A DNA stretch of 64,000 nt. Source: Zasmidium citrigriseum (taxonomy: Eukaryota; Ascomycota; Dothideomycetes; Mycosphaerellales; Mycosphaerellaceae). A program made the translations under genes and the position numbers. The notes under the pieces are model-generated. The model worked only from the letters and a program-made list of their open reading frames with translations. It was not told where the DNA came from and searched no databases. Of this stretch, positions 32,137 to 42,049 are shown in pieces. Numbering within the stretch: the stretch's first letter is position 1; every line of letters begins with the position of its first letter. The DNA lies in the NCBI GenBank assembly GCA_002786025.1, contig NHNW01000009.1, positions 953,027-1,017,026 on the forward strand. Reading direction: 5' to 3'.

Positions 32137-33855
32137 ATGGCAGACCAAATGAACCGTCTCCGCAAGCAACTCCCCGACACTCCCCCAGTCTCACCACCAG
32201 TCGGTTTCGTCGGCCAGAATGGCTTCAGCACGCCGCTCTTCCCAACCCAGGCCCAGAAGCCCAACATCCTGTACATTATGGCCGACCAGCTGGCCGCGCC
32301 CCAACTCAAGATCTACAACAAAGACTCTCAGATCAAGACTCCAAACCTCGACAAACTGGCCGAACGTTCCGTGGTCTTCGATTCTGCTTACTGCAACTCG
32401 CCACTCTGCGCGCCAAGCCGCATGGCCATGATTACTGGTCAGCTGCCCTCCAAGATCGGTGCCTATGACAACGCCTCACCCATCACTGAGGATACCCCTA
32501 CCTATGCTCACTATCTCCGGAATGAGGGATATGAGTGCGTGCTCGGTGGCAAGATGCACTTCATCGGCGACCAGCTTCACGGCTACGAGTACCGTCTGAC
32601 TGCCGACATCTACCCAGCTGATCTTGGATGGTCAGTTAACTGGGACGAGCCGGATACCCGTCTGGAGTGGTACCACAACAGCTCTTCCATCTTCCAGGCC
32701 CGACCATGCGTTCGCAGCAACCAGCTGGACTACGACGAGGAGGTCATGTACAAGGCCAAGCAGTTCTTGTACGACCACGTCCGTCAGCCACCGGGCAGCC
32801 GTCCTTTCTGCTTGACTGTCTCGCTCACTCACCCACACGACCCATACACCATCGAGCACAAGTACTGGGACATGTATGAGGATGTCGACATCGATATGCC
32901 CAAGGTCCAGATCCCCAAGGACGAGCTCGACCCGCACAGCAAGCGTCTGCAGCACGTCTGCGACCTTGAGGATTACGACTTCACTCCGGAGCAGATCAAG
33001 AAGGCCAAGCGCGCGTACTACGGATCTGTCAGCTACGTCGACGACAACATTGGCAAGCTCATGGAGACTCTGAAGCAGTGCGGCCTCGACGACAACACCA
33101 TCGTCATCTTCTCTGGCGACCACGGCGACATGCTTGGCGAGCGTGGTCTCTGGTACAAGATGTCGTACTTTGAGTCTTCGGTCCGTGTGCCGATGCTGTT
33201 CAGCTACCCCAAGGCTTGGGCACCACACCGTGTCCCTCAGAGCGTCAGCACCCTCGACATTCTGCCTACCTTGGTCGACATTGTTGGCGGCAAACTCCAT
33301 CCTCAGCTCCCAATGGATGGCGTCTCGATCGTGCCACACCTCAAGGGCAAGGACACCCACGACAACGTCTTTGCCGAGTACATGGGCGAGGGAACCATTG
33401 CTCCCATGATGATGATTCGTCGTGGTCCATGGAAATACATCACGTGTCCTGCCGATCCAGACCAGCTCTACAACTTGGCCAACGATCCAGATGAGTTGAC
33501 CAACCTGGCCGCTAGCGAGGATGCCGAGACCAAGAAGGTGTACGATAACTTCGTCGCTGAGGCCAATGCCAAGTGGGACATGAAGGCCATCACTGCAGAC
33601 GTCGTCAAGCGTCAGCGCCAGCGTCGTCTCTGCTTCTCTGCCCTCAAGCAGGGCAAGTGGACCAGCTGGGACTACTCTGTCCCTGACAACAGCCAGGACA
33701 AGTACATCCGCAGCCACATGGATCTCGACGACTTGGAGCGCCGTGCCCGCTACCCCATCGTCGACAAGTTCGGCAACATCAAGCCAACCACCAACTTCGT
33801 CGGCAAGGATGGCATCCTGGCTCTGCCACACCAAGCTGGTGCCCTTGGACAATAG
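32137..33855 (+). CDS. Choline sulfatase
   Basis: Single exon, 572 aa. The enzyme hydrolyses choline-O-sulfate to choline and sulfate, giving fungi access to a stored sulfur source and osmolyte. The sulfatase motif C-x-P-S-R is present in NSPLCAPSRMAMITGQ; its Cys is normally converted to formylglycine. Metal and substrate residues are in PNILYIMADQ, GGKMHFIGDQLHGYEYR, SLTHPHDPY and FSGDHGDMLGERGLW. The C-terminal choline-sulfatase domain is recognisable (RRLCFSALKQGKWTSWDY to LERRARYP). The start is ATG 32137, with no signal peptide, implying a cytosolic enzyme. It is strongly biased to C-ending codons, which creates a long antisense frame (32632-33915). Nitrogen or sulfur control is expected from other fungi but no element was identified. 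Confidence 0.94.
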   Translation: MADQMNRLRKQLPDTPPVSPPVGFVGQNGFSTPLFPTQAQKPNILYIMADQLAAPQLKIYNKDSQIKTPNLDKLAERSVVFDSAYCNSPLCAPSRMAMITGQLPSKIGAYDNASPITEDTPTYAHYLRNEGYECVLGGKMHFIGDQLHGYEYRLTADIYPADLGWSVNWDEPDTRLEWYHNSSSIFQARPCVRSNQLDYDEEVMYKAKQFLYDHVRQPPGSRPFCLTVSLTHPHDPYTIEHKYWDMYEDVDIDMPKVQIPKDELDPHSKRLQHVCDLEDYDFTPEQIKKAKRAYYGSVSYVDDNIGKLMETLKQCGLDDNTIVIFSGDHGDMLGERGLWYKMSYFESSVRVPMLFSYPKAWAPHRVPQSVSTLDILPTLVDIVGGKLHPQLPMDGVSIVPHLKGKDTHDNVFAEYMGEGTIAPMMMIRRGPWKYITCPADPDQLYNLANDPDELTNLAASEDAETKKVYDNFVAEANAKWDMKAITADVVKRQRQRRLCFSALKQGKWTSWDYSVPDNSQDKYIRSHMDLDDLERRARYPIVDKFGNIKPTTNFVGKDGILALPHQAGALGQ

Positions 33856-36737
33856 ACCTGTCCAGTCCACCAAGCCTCTCAGCGTTACACAACTGGCTCG
33901 CCTCAGAGCCGCCAAGTTGTGTGACTGCTCGTTTCAGCAACCATCTCAAACGAGATGATGGTCGCACATGGACATTGCATTGTCGTTTACAATCGTTTTA
34001 AACTTGCAGCGTTGAGCGTCGGTATCGTTTCAGCGTCGGCGCAAGGGGTCACCAGGGGAGCAGAAAGCATCTCACAGGCTGGGTGACGCATGGCGTTTTT
34101 TGTATCGTGGTTCGTCGTTCGACATGGGCGTACAGGGCGGTGGGCAACCGGGTCCTCGGGATTATGACATGAGGCTCAAATGAAGCTGGCGTTCCTTGGC
34201 TTTGGTTCTTTTCGGACGGGGGGTGTGATGATGGTCGGAGGACACGGATATCATGTCTCTGATAGCCAGATTGTATATGTATTCGACAGAACAGAAGATT
34301 TGAAAATCCGGTCTCCAGATCCAGTTTCCATTCTCCAGATCCAGTGTCTCAAAGCCTTGTGAGTGTTCGTGAGTCCGGATCGTGATCAGCCGTGTACGAT
34401 CAACCGACACCTCCCTCACACGAATGAGCTCAAAGCTTTGAGCTTTTATCAAGAACATGTTGCGATGCACATTTTCAGAGATAGCTTGACGCTTCTCACC
34501 CTCCTTGCATACCGGTACCTCATCATCAACAACGTCGTCACCATGCACAACCTGACAACCACTCGGGCAACAGCTGTGAGGTTGGAGCTCGGCTCTCGAT
34601 CTGACCAAGGATTCGCTACCGCGGATCTTGAGACAACAGCGTTCCCTGTTCAGCTGCAGCTCGCTTGGTGTTCCCAACAGAGAAGGAGCATAAGATCCAA
34701 CCTGCTGCTACCCCTCCGCATATCTCTGATGAAAGCGGTACTTTGCACAAAGTCCTTCTGCAAGATGTCGTAAAAAGGCCATCTCGATGATGAGAGCAAC
34801 GCACGCGATCATCCTTCTCACGTCGAGTCTTTGCTGCAGTCGGAGAATTAGCGTTCGCTAGAGTGCTTGCGGGATCTTGCCCTTCTCGGCGCCTTGGTGT
34901 CGAAGTCAACGATGCGGTATTCGCTGGATACGAATGTGAATTGCCCGATGCGGCCGTGGCGTTGAGTCTGGCCTGCATGTACCATTTGGATGTACTGTTT
35001 GTGCAAGCGTCGCGATGGCGATTTGCTTTTACATAACGAGAAGGAGGAGGACGCCTAATCCATCCTTCCGTCTTCAGTATCGGGCGCCACCACCACATGG
35101 GTTGCTGGGAAAGCCGGCGAAGAAGGTGAGAAGAAGCGTCCAAGGTGGAGACGTGTGTTTTAAAATAACAGTGTTTGTGTTTAGTGTCTCTGTCTTGTTG
35201 AGGGAGATTCTCAATCTGCGGGTGAAATGAGGTGTTGAACTGGACTGCTTTGCGTTTCTGCTTGGCGGTCGCCGGTCGTGAGCCTGACTCTGCCAGGAGA
35301 GGGGGTTTGAGACTGTTGTCGTGAAAGCGGCAAAGGAGCTGCGGTGCGCATCCCTTGGCAATACGATCTCACGGCAGAAAGCAAATCTGGCCAAGTTGAG
35401 ATGGACATTGGGGGAGGCAGGTCCTCCTGCTGGCCTGCGCTCACGAGGCGGATCGGGGATGGGCAGCGAACGACTGGGCGAGCTTGTGTGTCACGCTTGG
35501 CCGGGCCGTTGTGGCGGCAACGAGGGTGAGCTGACGCCGCATGGTGGATGCGCTCCACTGGCTAGAGAAATGCTGGGGGTTAGCATGGTTTAGTGTAGGT
35601 GCAGACTATATAGCGAAAGACGGGGTGGATACATCATGGATGCGCCGAGTCGCGCGGAGTGCAGGTGGCAGAGGGGAGGGCGCTGCTGCTGCCCAGCCTC
35701 CTCGTGAGCGACGGCGACGACGGCGATGCGCTGACGGGCAGGGTGCTGTGAGCGGCTGCTGGGTGGCGGCAGCGGTGATTCGCAGCAGCGCTTTAGCTCG
35801 GCGCTACCACGCTCTGCTCGACCTCACACCATCGCCCATCCAGCCGTCAGAGCCGCATATGCATCTAGCCTATGCACCCAAACCTTGTTCACCTGCCATC
35901 GAACTTTGTGCTCTCGAGCGGATGGACGGTGCGTTTCGACGTCACGACTTGGTTCCAGAGGCGAATTGGGAGCGGTGGCCGTTGCTGCGGCAGCGTTGGT
36001 GATGTCCGCGGCGTGCAAACGGCCAGCCTGCCCGTCCACCCAGAGATAGATCGCCGCAGGCAAAGCAGCACGCAGACTGGGATGGACTGATTGGGCCAAA
36101 AGGGCGGACCTGAGACAGCCAGAGAGGCAACGCAAGCAAATGGGAGTGCATTAGCGCACGCAGCCTGCAGCTGTGCCCGCCAGCTCTGGAGAGCTCCTCG
36201 TGTACCTGCCAGCTCCTCATCGTAATCATCATGCCATTGACCGTCTGCGTCGCTTGGGGCTCTCGCAGGCGACCGGGGGCGGACTCGAGGGGAGTGCGGT
36301 GCACGACGATCTCCACCTCGCAGTGACAGTGCTCGTCGTCAACGCACGGGCACTAGTCAGCAAGCGTAGGTGAATCCGGGCGAGAGAGGGAACTATCGGC
36401 GCCTCCCCCATTGTTGCTGGGCCACCATCGTGCCGTTGCTGTGGCCCCTGCACCAGGCCTACCAGCCCCCGAGCATTCACCAATCTTCCGGTCCCGCACG
36501 CTTGCAGCTGGGTTAAATAACTCCCGCATTCCAGTTCGTAGCTCTCTTCACAACAATCACCTTGCACCTCGCATATCAATCGTCTCACTTCGCGGACAGT
36601 CTATCCTCCTCATAGACTCACTCTCGCTCCAGGCGTCTATCGATTGATTGTTGTGCTCTGCTCGGTCCACTCGGCTTCACCTGCATATACTACCTACGAA
36701 GCATTAATTCGGCCACCTCGATCGCTACACCATAATA
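33856..36737. other. 2.9-kb intergenic region upstream of the PIR-type gene
   Basis: No convincing gene. Open frames up to 175 aa on the minus strand (34162-35143) look like random translation. TCTCCAGATCCAGT occurs twice in close tandem at about 34311-34348. The part from 35500 to 36500 is GC-rich. From about 36530 to 36737 the sequence is CA/CT rich like a core promoter. A large upstream region suits a complex wall-protein promoter. Confidence 0.45.
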
Positions 36738-38874
36738 ATGCGTTACTCGCTCGCTGCCCTCGGCCTCGCGGCCCTCGCTTCGGCCAACCCAGTCCCCCAG
36801 TCGCCATCGACGGCCGCTGCCTCCGACTGCTCGCCTAGCTACAATGGCGAGTTCATGATCCAGGTCGTCAACAAGACCACCTCCAAGCGCGATCTCGACA
36901 CCGTTCGTCGACCCACCAAACGAATGTAATCGATAGAGACTGATAGGAATCGCAGAGACAATCCAAGGCTTTGATGCTCACCCTCCAGGACGGTACCCTC
37001 AAGGATGCCCAGGGCCGTATCGGTTACATTGCCGCCAACCGTCAGTTCCAGTTCGACAACCCCGTCCAGGATGGCACCATCTACGACAAGGGCTGGGCTG
37101 TCTGCAGCAACGGCACTCTTGTCCTCGGCCCAGACGCTGTCTTCCAGCAGTGCTTGAGCGGCACCTTCTACAACCTCTACGACGAGAACACCGCTGCTCA
37201 GTGCAGCCCCGTCTACATCCAGGTCATCAACGGCCAGGGTGGCAGCGCTTCGCAGGTTCCAGATGGCCAGGTCACCGCTACTCCAGTATGTCTATGGATG
37301 GGCTGAAGCCAGGGGTCATTTTCGGCTAACATTGATCCAGGTTGAGTCCCAGATGCCCGACGGCCAGATCACTGGCTCGCCAGTCACTCAGATCGGTAGG
37401 GCTTCCTCGATTTCCTTTTGTTTCTGGCTTGGTTGATAGCTGGGGTTGTCGTCGCCGGCGACCCCTGAATTCAGCCAGCCGCCCCCCTCCCTCCCCCACC
37501 CCTCAACACCACTTTACCCAATCGACCCCAAACTCACACAAAGGCAGGAGATGGCCAGCCCCAAGCCCCAACTGGTGTCGTTTCACAAATTGGTATGCCT
37601 TCCCGTCAGAATGCGTTGGCGAAAGCTCGCGCAGCCTGATTTCCTCCCCCTCCCCAAACTTCCCCCTCACCCCTCCCAACTTCACAATACTCATTCAGGG
37701 GCAGGAGATGGTCAACCTCAGGCGCCTACCGGAAACCCAGTGTCTCAGATTGGTGTGTTCCCCCTGGGATTCGTGTCGGCGAACGCCAGCACAGTCTGAT
37801 CCTACCCTCTCCCCCATCCCTTCCCCCACCCCCCAAACACTTCACAATGCTCATACAGGGCAGGAGATGGTCAACCACAGGCACCTACCGGCAATCCAGT
37901 CAGCCAGATCGGTTTGTCTCACCCATGGTTTCGTGTCGGCGTCAGCCACACAGCCTGATCCCTCCCCCTTCCCCCGAGTCATCATATCATCACAGAAACT
38001 CACATACAGATCAAGGAGATGGTCAACCGCAAGCCCCAACTGGTGCCCCTGTGTCGCAGATCGCAGACGGGCAACCTCAAGCCGCTACGGGAACTCCAGT
38101 CCAGCAGATCAGTATAGACCTACCCCTACCCCTTTCCCTCTACATTATTACTCACACATCGAAGGCGATGGACAGCCCCAAGCCGCAACTGGTGCTCCAG
38201 TGAGCCAGATTGCAGATGGACAGCCCCAGGCCGCCACAAACGTGGTTTCACAGATTGGTGAAGCGGAGAAGTGAAAGCTTGTTCTCGACTTATACTGACT
38301 TTTACGAAGGTGATGGACAGCCGCAAGCGCCAACTGGTGTCGTTTCGCAAATTGGAGATGGCCAACCTCAAGCGCCAACCGGTGTTGTCTCCCAAATCGG
38401 CGATGGTGAGTTTTTACATCGATCTGAGTGCGATATCCCCGAGCCAGCTTCTGACCTATTTCTCAGGACAACCACAAGCCCCAACCGGTGCTCCAGTCAC
38501 TCAGATCTCTGATGGCCAGATCCAGGCTCCTACCGGATCGCCAGTGACCCAGATCAGCGATGGTACGTCGTCGTCGCTCCCAAAATGGTCCAAAACCGAT
38601 CCCCAGCTAACAACATCTTTTAGGCCAGATCCAAGCCCCAACCGGTGCCCCAGTCACTCAGATTTCCGACGGACAGATCCAGGCACCAACTGGCAACCCA
38701 GTCAGCCAAATCGGAGACGGCCAGGTTCAGGCTCCAACCGGTGTTATGCCCGCCCCAACCAACGGCACCGTTGTCTCCCCAACTGTCCAGCCATACACTG
38801 GTGCTGCCTCCGCCGTCCGCAGCGAGTTCTTCGGCCTCGCCGCCGGTGTCCTCGCCCTCGTTGCCTTCCTGTAA
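36738..38874 (+). CDS. GPI-anchored cell-wall protein with PIR-like repeats
   Basis: Eleven exons: join(36738..36902, 36956..37285, 37341..37395, 37548..37592, 37705..37752, 37864..37911, 38016..38111, 38165..38257, 38310..38405, 38467..38562, 38624..38874), 440 aa. It has a signal peptide (MRYSLAALGLAALASA), a globular N-terminal domain as in fungal wall proteins of this type (FQFDNPVQDGTIYDKGW, CLSGTFYNLYDENTAAQC), then about 16 repeats of the form SQI-x-DGQPQAPTG-x-PV, and a hydrophobic tail after TGAASAVRSEFFGLAAGVL that fits GPI attachment. In yeast PIR proteins the Q of the Q-[IV]-x-D-G-Q-[IVP]-Q repeat is esterified to beta-1,3-glucan, so covalent wall linkage is likely. The intron-1 donor GTTCGT is weak; the other splice sites are good. 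Every repeat exon is bounded by phase-1 introns. Confidence 0.85.
37396..38623 (+). repeat. Amplified exon-intron units of the PIR-type gene
   Basis: Exons 4-10 are 45, 48, 48, 96, 93, 96 and 96 nt, one or two repeats each, all multiples of three with phase-1 borders. Introns 4-6 (112, 111 and 104 nt) are related to one another: each has a GCC(A)CACAG-CTGAT-like segment, C-rich CCTCCCCC runs and an ending ACTCA...CAG or CAAG. The unit that multiplied was therefore exon plus intron. Confidence 0.75.
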
Positions 38875-40107
38875 AGGGTCGACATCGACAGGACTTTCGA
38901 CATTCACTTCTCCCGTCGCGATCCCCGCGGCTGACGATCCTTTTGACGACGCTATCACCCTTTACAATTGCTTGGACCTTTGGTGATAGAACGAAAGTTC
39001 TCTGACTACAAAAAGACCGAACTTTACGATTCTGATGTGCATATGAAAACGTTCTCTACGACCTAAACATAAGGGAGACGGACTCGAACGGGACATCTTG
39101 GTGTTGCAGCGCAACTTGATGGTCAACAGACAAGGCATGGATACTTAATGTGTTACTGGAAGGGAAGCAGTTGGGGATGATGCTTTCATGGGTCTGTTTG
39201 GCTTTGCCTGTACTCACCTTGGATTGTCGTTGCATAGCATGGCGGTGTTAAAATTGCTTCGATCTGAATGAATTTGATTTTGAGAAGGCTCTCTTCACGA
39301 GCCTTCGACTGCACTCCAACATCTCTCTTCTCAATTTCCTCGTTCAATTTTTTACCCATCAGTGCTATATTCTCCATCTCATCGTCGCCGGCTGCGGTGA
39401 TGCTGGCTCGACGCTGATTGGCTGAATCCTCCAAACTCAAATTCCCACACCCCTTCCCCAAACAGAACCTCCTCTCCAGCGCATGTGAAAGCAGTTCCCA
39501 CATTCCATCGCCACTCCATCGTTTCAGGTCCTGCGTCCTGCATCCAGCTCGTTTACTTGCATATCTTGTATGCGCGTTCAAAAGTACTGCCAAGCGGCGC
39601 TCTCACTCGCCCACGGACGAGTGTACCTGCTTTGGCTGCCGCCCGCTCACTATTTTCCACCACCGAAAACTCACCCGCTTGCCACCTCCTCTGCGAGCTG
39701 TTTGGTTGAGACGCTGTCGGCGGCTCAGTTGCTCCTTCAACCACGTTTCCATCAAGGCGCCATGCGCTGACCGCGGACGAGCTCGGCGGATCTTGCGACG
39801 AGATGGGAAGCAAGGAGGTCGCCTCATCTGTCACGGATTCCTTTGCCGAGCCGCGGTTGTCCGAATGCGTTGTGCAACTGAGCCACAAGATTGTGTTTCA
39901 CGGACTCATCACGCACAGAAACAATTAATCTGTGTGTTCCGTGGCGCTGTTCGGTCGCACTCATCTTGGGAAACAGAGCCGCCGCGCCCGTTGCGGTTCG
40001 ATGAAACGGGCCCAGCATTCTAGGGTTGACCGTACCTACCAACTGGCCACATGACCTTACACACCGCCTATTTCCCTACAAGCCTAATTTACCACCTCAC
40101 TTCATTG
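38875..40107. other. Gene-free flank between the PIR gene and the RIP block
   Basis: Composition is still normal here, with CA and TG frequent. Open frames up to 201 aa (39418-40023, plus) are not protein-like. A polypyrimidine or repeat structure is not evident. Confidence 0.5.
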
Positions 40108-40529
40108 TCTACTATAAATAACTCGCTTAATCTATTACTAAATACTTTAATCCTTTTAATACTACTTTCTCTTTACCTATAGAGCCTATAGGAATCCGTC
40201 TTTATCGCTATCGCCTATTAATCCCTTTAGATATCTAGCAAATCGACGTCTCTCGCTACCTTTAATTATACGTTTCTACTACTAAGGACGGTAGTAAGTA
40301 ATATTATTATCTATATCTCGTTATTACGTATAGAACTTTAAACGAAGTAGATAGTAGATAGTTAGTAGTAGACCTTAGCGAAGGTTTTAAAAATTCTTTA
40401 ACGTATACCTCGAAACTAATACTACTTACCTTATAGTCCTTATAATAGCTTATTATAGTTCTATATAAGTACGCTCTATCTACCTAATAAGATAGGTACT
40501 AACCTAGGAGTAGGCTAACTCTACGCCGT

Positions 40530-40729
40530 TATTACGAGCCTAGGCCTATATAATAAAGCCTACGGCTAGCCTAGCTAATTCTAGGCCTAGCTAGCCTTAG
40601 CGTACGTAAGGTTTTCTCTAGATCTAACCTCTCTCTCCTTTCGACTTCTCTATCGATTTAAGTTATACTATTTTTACCTATATATTACTATTCTCGCTTT
40701 TACCTATAGCTTCCTATCTAAACCTTATA
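40530..40729 (+). repeat. 5' LTR (200 bp)
   Basis: Begins TATTACGAGCC and ends AAACCTTATA; by RIP logic the original ends were TG...CA. It aligns without gaps to 47152-47351. Differences are all transitions, and about nine are paired CG/TA changes. The primer-binding region would start at about 40730. Confidence 0.85.
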
Positions 40730-40799
40730 TACGAATCGATCTTTCTACGTATAACGAAGCTAGAATAGTAATATCTCGATTAGCGCGCTCTACTAGTAA

Positions 40800-42000
40800 A
40801 GCTAGCGCTAGTACGCTAGCGAGTAATAAGACTCTATAGAGTACTAGTAGCTAGCTAGAAGACTAGACTAGCGTAGAAGAGGCCTAGATAGACGACCTAA
40901 TAGGTAGGCCTAGGTTAGATAGCGAAAGCTAGACCTAACTAGAGGAGCTTCTTAAAGAGTAGATCTAGAGAGAGATAGCTCGTAAATAGGCTCGCGCTAT
41001 ACTACGTAACCTCCGCCTCGCTAAGGTAAGAGAAGAAGTAGAAATTATAAGGCTTAAGGCTAAAATAGCTCGCCTAGAGTAGACTAGCGTAGCTAGGGCT
41101 ACTATTATCCTACCTAGCGCTATAGAGGACATACGCTCGAGTAGTTTACCTAAGGGAAAGGAACCCTCTATCTTTAATAGGTCTAGCTAGTTAAACTTTA
41201 ATAACTAGGAGTAAGCGTTAGAGTAAGACTTCTAACGCTTCGTAGGGTTTAAGGGTAGAGAAGACTATAAAGTAGATAGAGCGAACGAGTATATATTAGT
41301 CGAGAAGTAGATATACTAGTATATCTATAAGAGGACGCTCGAGGAGCCTATTACCTAAGCTATTATATAGGAGGTAATACTAAACTCTATAGGCTTAGAA
41401 GAAGAACGCTAGTAGCGCGCCTATAATAGGCTAAAGGAGGCCTCTTAGAGTAGTAAGACGCCTAGCGCCCTACTAGAGGAGATACGTATAGACTAGTCTA
41501 AGCTAGGCGAGGACTAGTAAGATATATAGATCCGAGATTTCTACTCTACGCTAGGCTACAATATATACTAGAGGCTAAGCGTATTCCCTACTAAGCCTAA
41601 GACGCTAGTAGAAGCTAAAGACTAGGCTAGCGAATACTACTACTTAGCTAAGGTTACTATAGAGGAGCGTAAGAAGTTTAGGAAGAATAAGGGCGAGAGG
41701 AGAGGTACTAAGCGTAGCTCTATAAGAGACGATCCCTCGCTAAAGAGGTATAGAGGTAGTAGAGATAGTAGCGAGAGGAGGGTAGGCGCTATATAGGAAG
41801 GGCTAGCGAAGGTACTTTACTATAAGGGCGACTTTTTAACCTACTATAATTATCGCTAAGTAGGCTATAAGTAGGATTAGTATCTAAACGCTAGTCTCCT
41901 AAAGTAGGGTAATAAGCTATCGTTAGAGGAAGGCTAGGCCCCTACCTAGTAGAATAGAAGGTAGTAAGCTATATCTATTATAGTAAGGAAGAGCGCCGCC
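40800..42000 (+). pseudogene. gag remnant with CCHC zinc knuckle
   Basis: Plus-strand sequence with charged, helical capsid-like translation broken by many TAG/TAA codons. At 41842-41883 the codon pattern fits C-x2-C-x4-H-x4-C once TAC/TAT codons are read as mutated TGC/TGT or CAC/CAT. No intact start exists. Limits are approximate. Confidence 0.65.
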
Positions 42001-42049
42001 TAGTAGAGCTAGGCTAGAAGCGGAAGTAGTTTCTTTATAGCCTAATCGA

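Noticed and set aside
16682..33855. A choline uptake and choline sulfatase gene cluster
   Set aside because: The permease and the sulfatase are 14 kb apart with seven unrelated genes between them, and the permease substrate is unknown.
32632..33915. 427-aa open frame on the minus strand
   Set aside because: Exact antisense of the choline sulfatase gene. It arises from the C-ending codon bias and its translation (Val/Leu/Asp rich) resembles no protein family.
35541..36588. Several 60-153-aa frames in the GC-rich region upstream of the PIR-type gene
   Set aside because: High GC alone lengthens random frames here. They overlap on both strands, lack family motifs and show no splice-consistent continuation.
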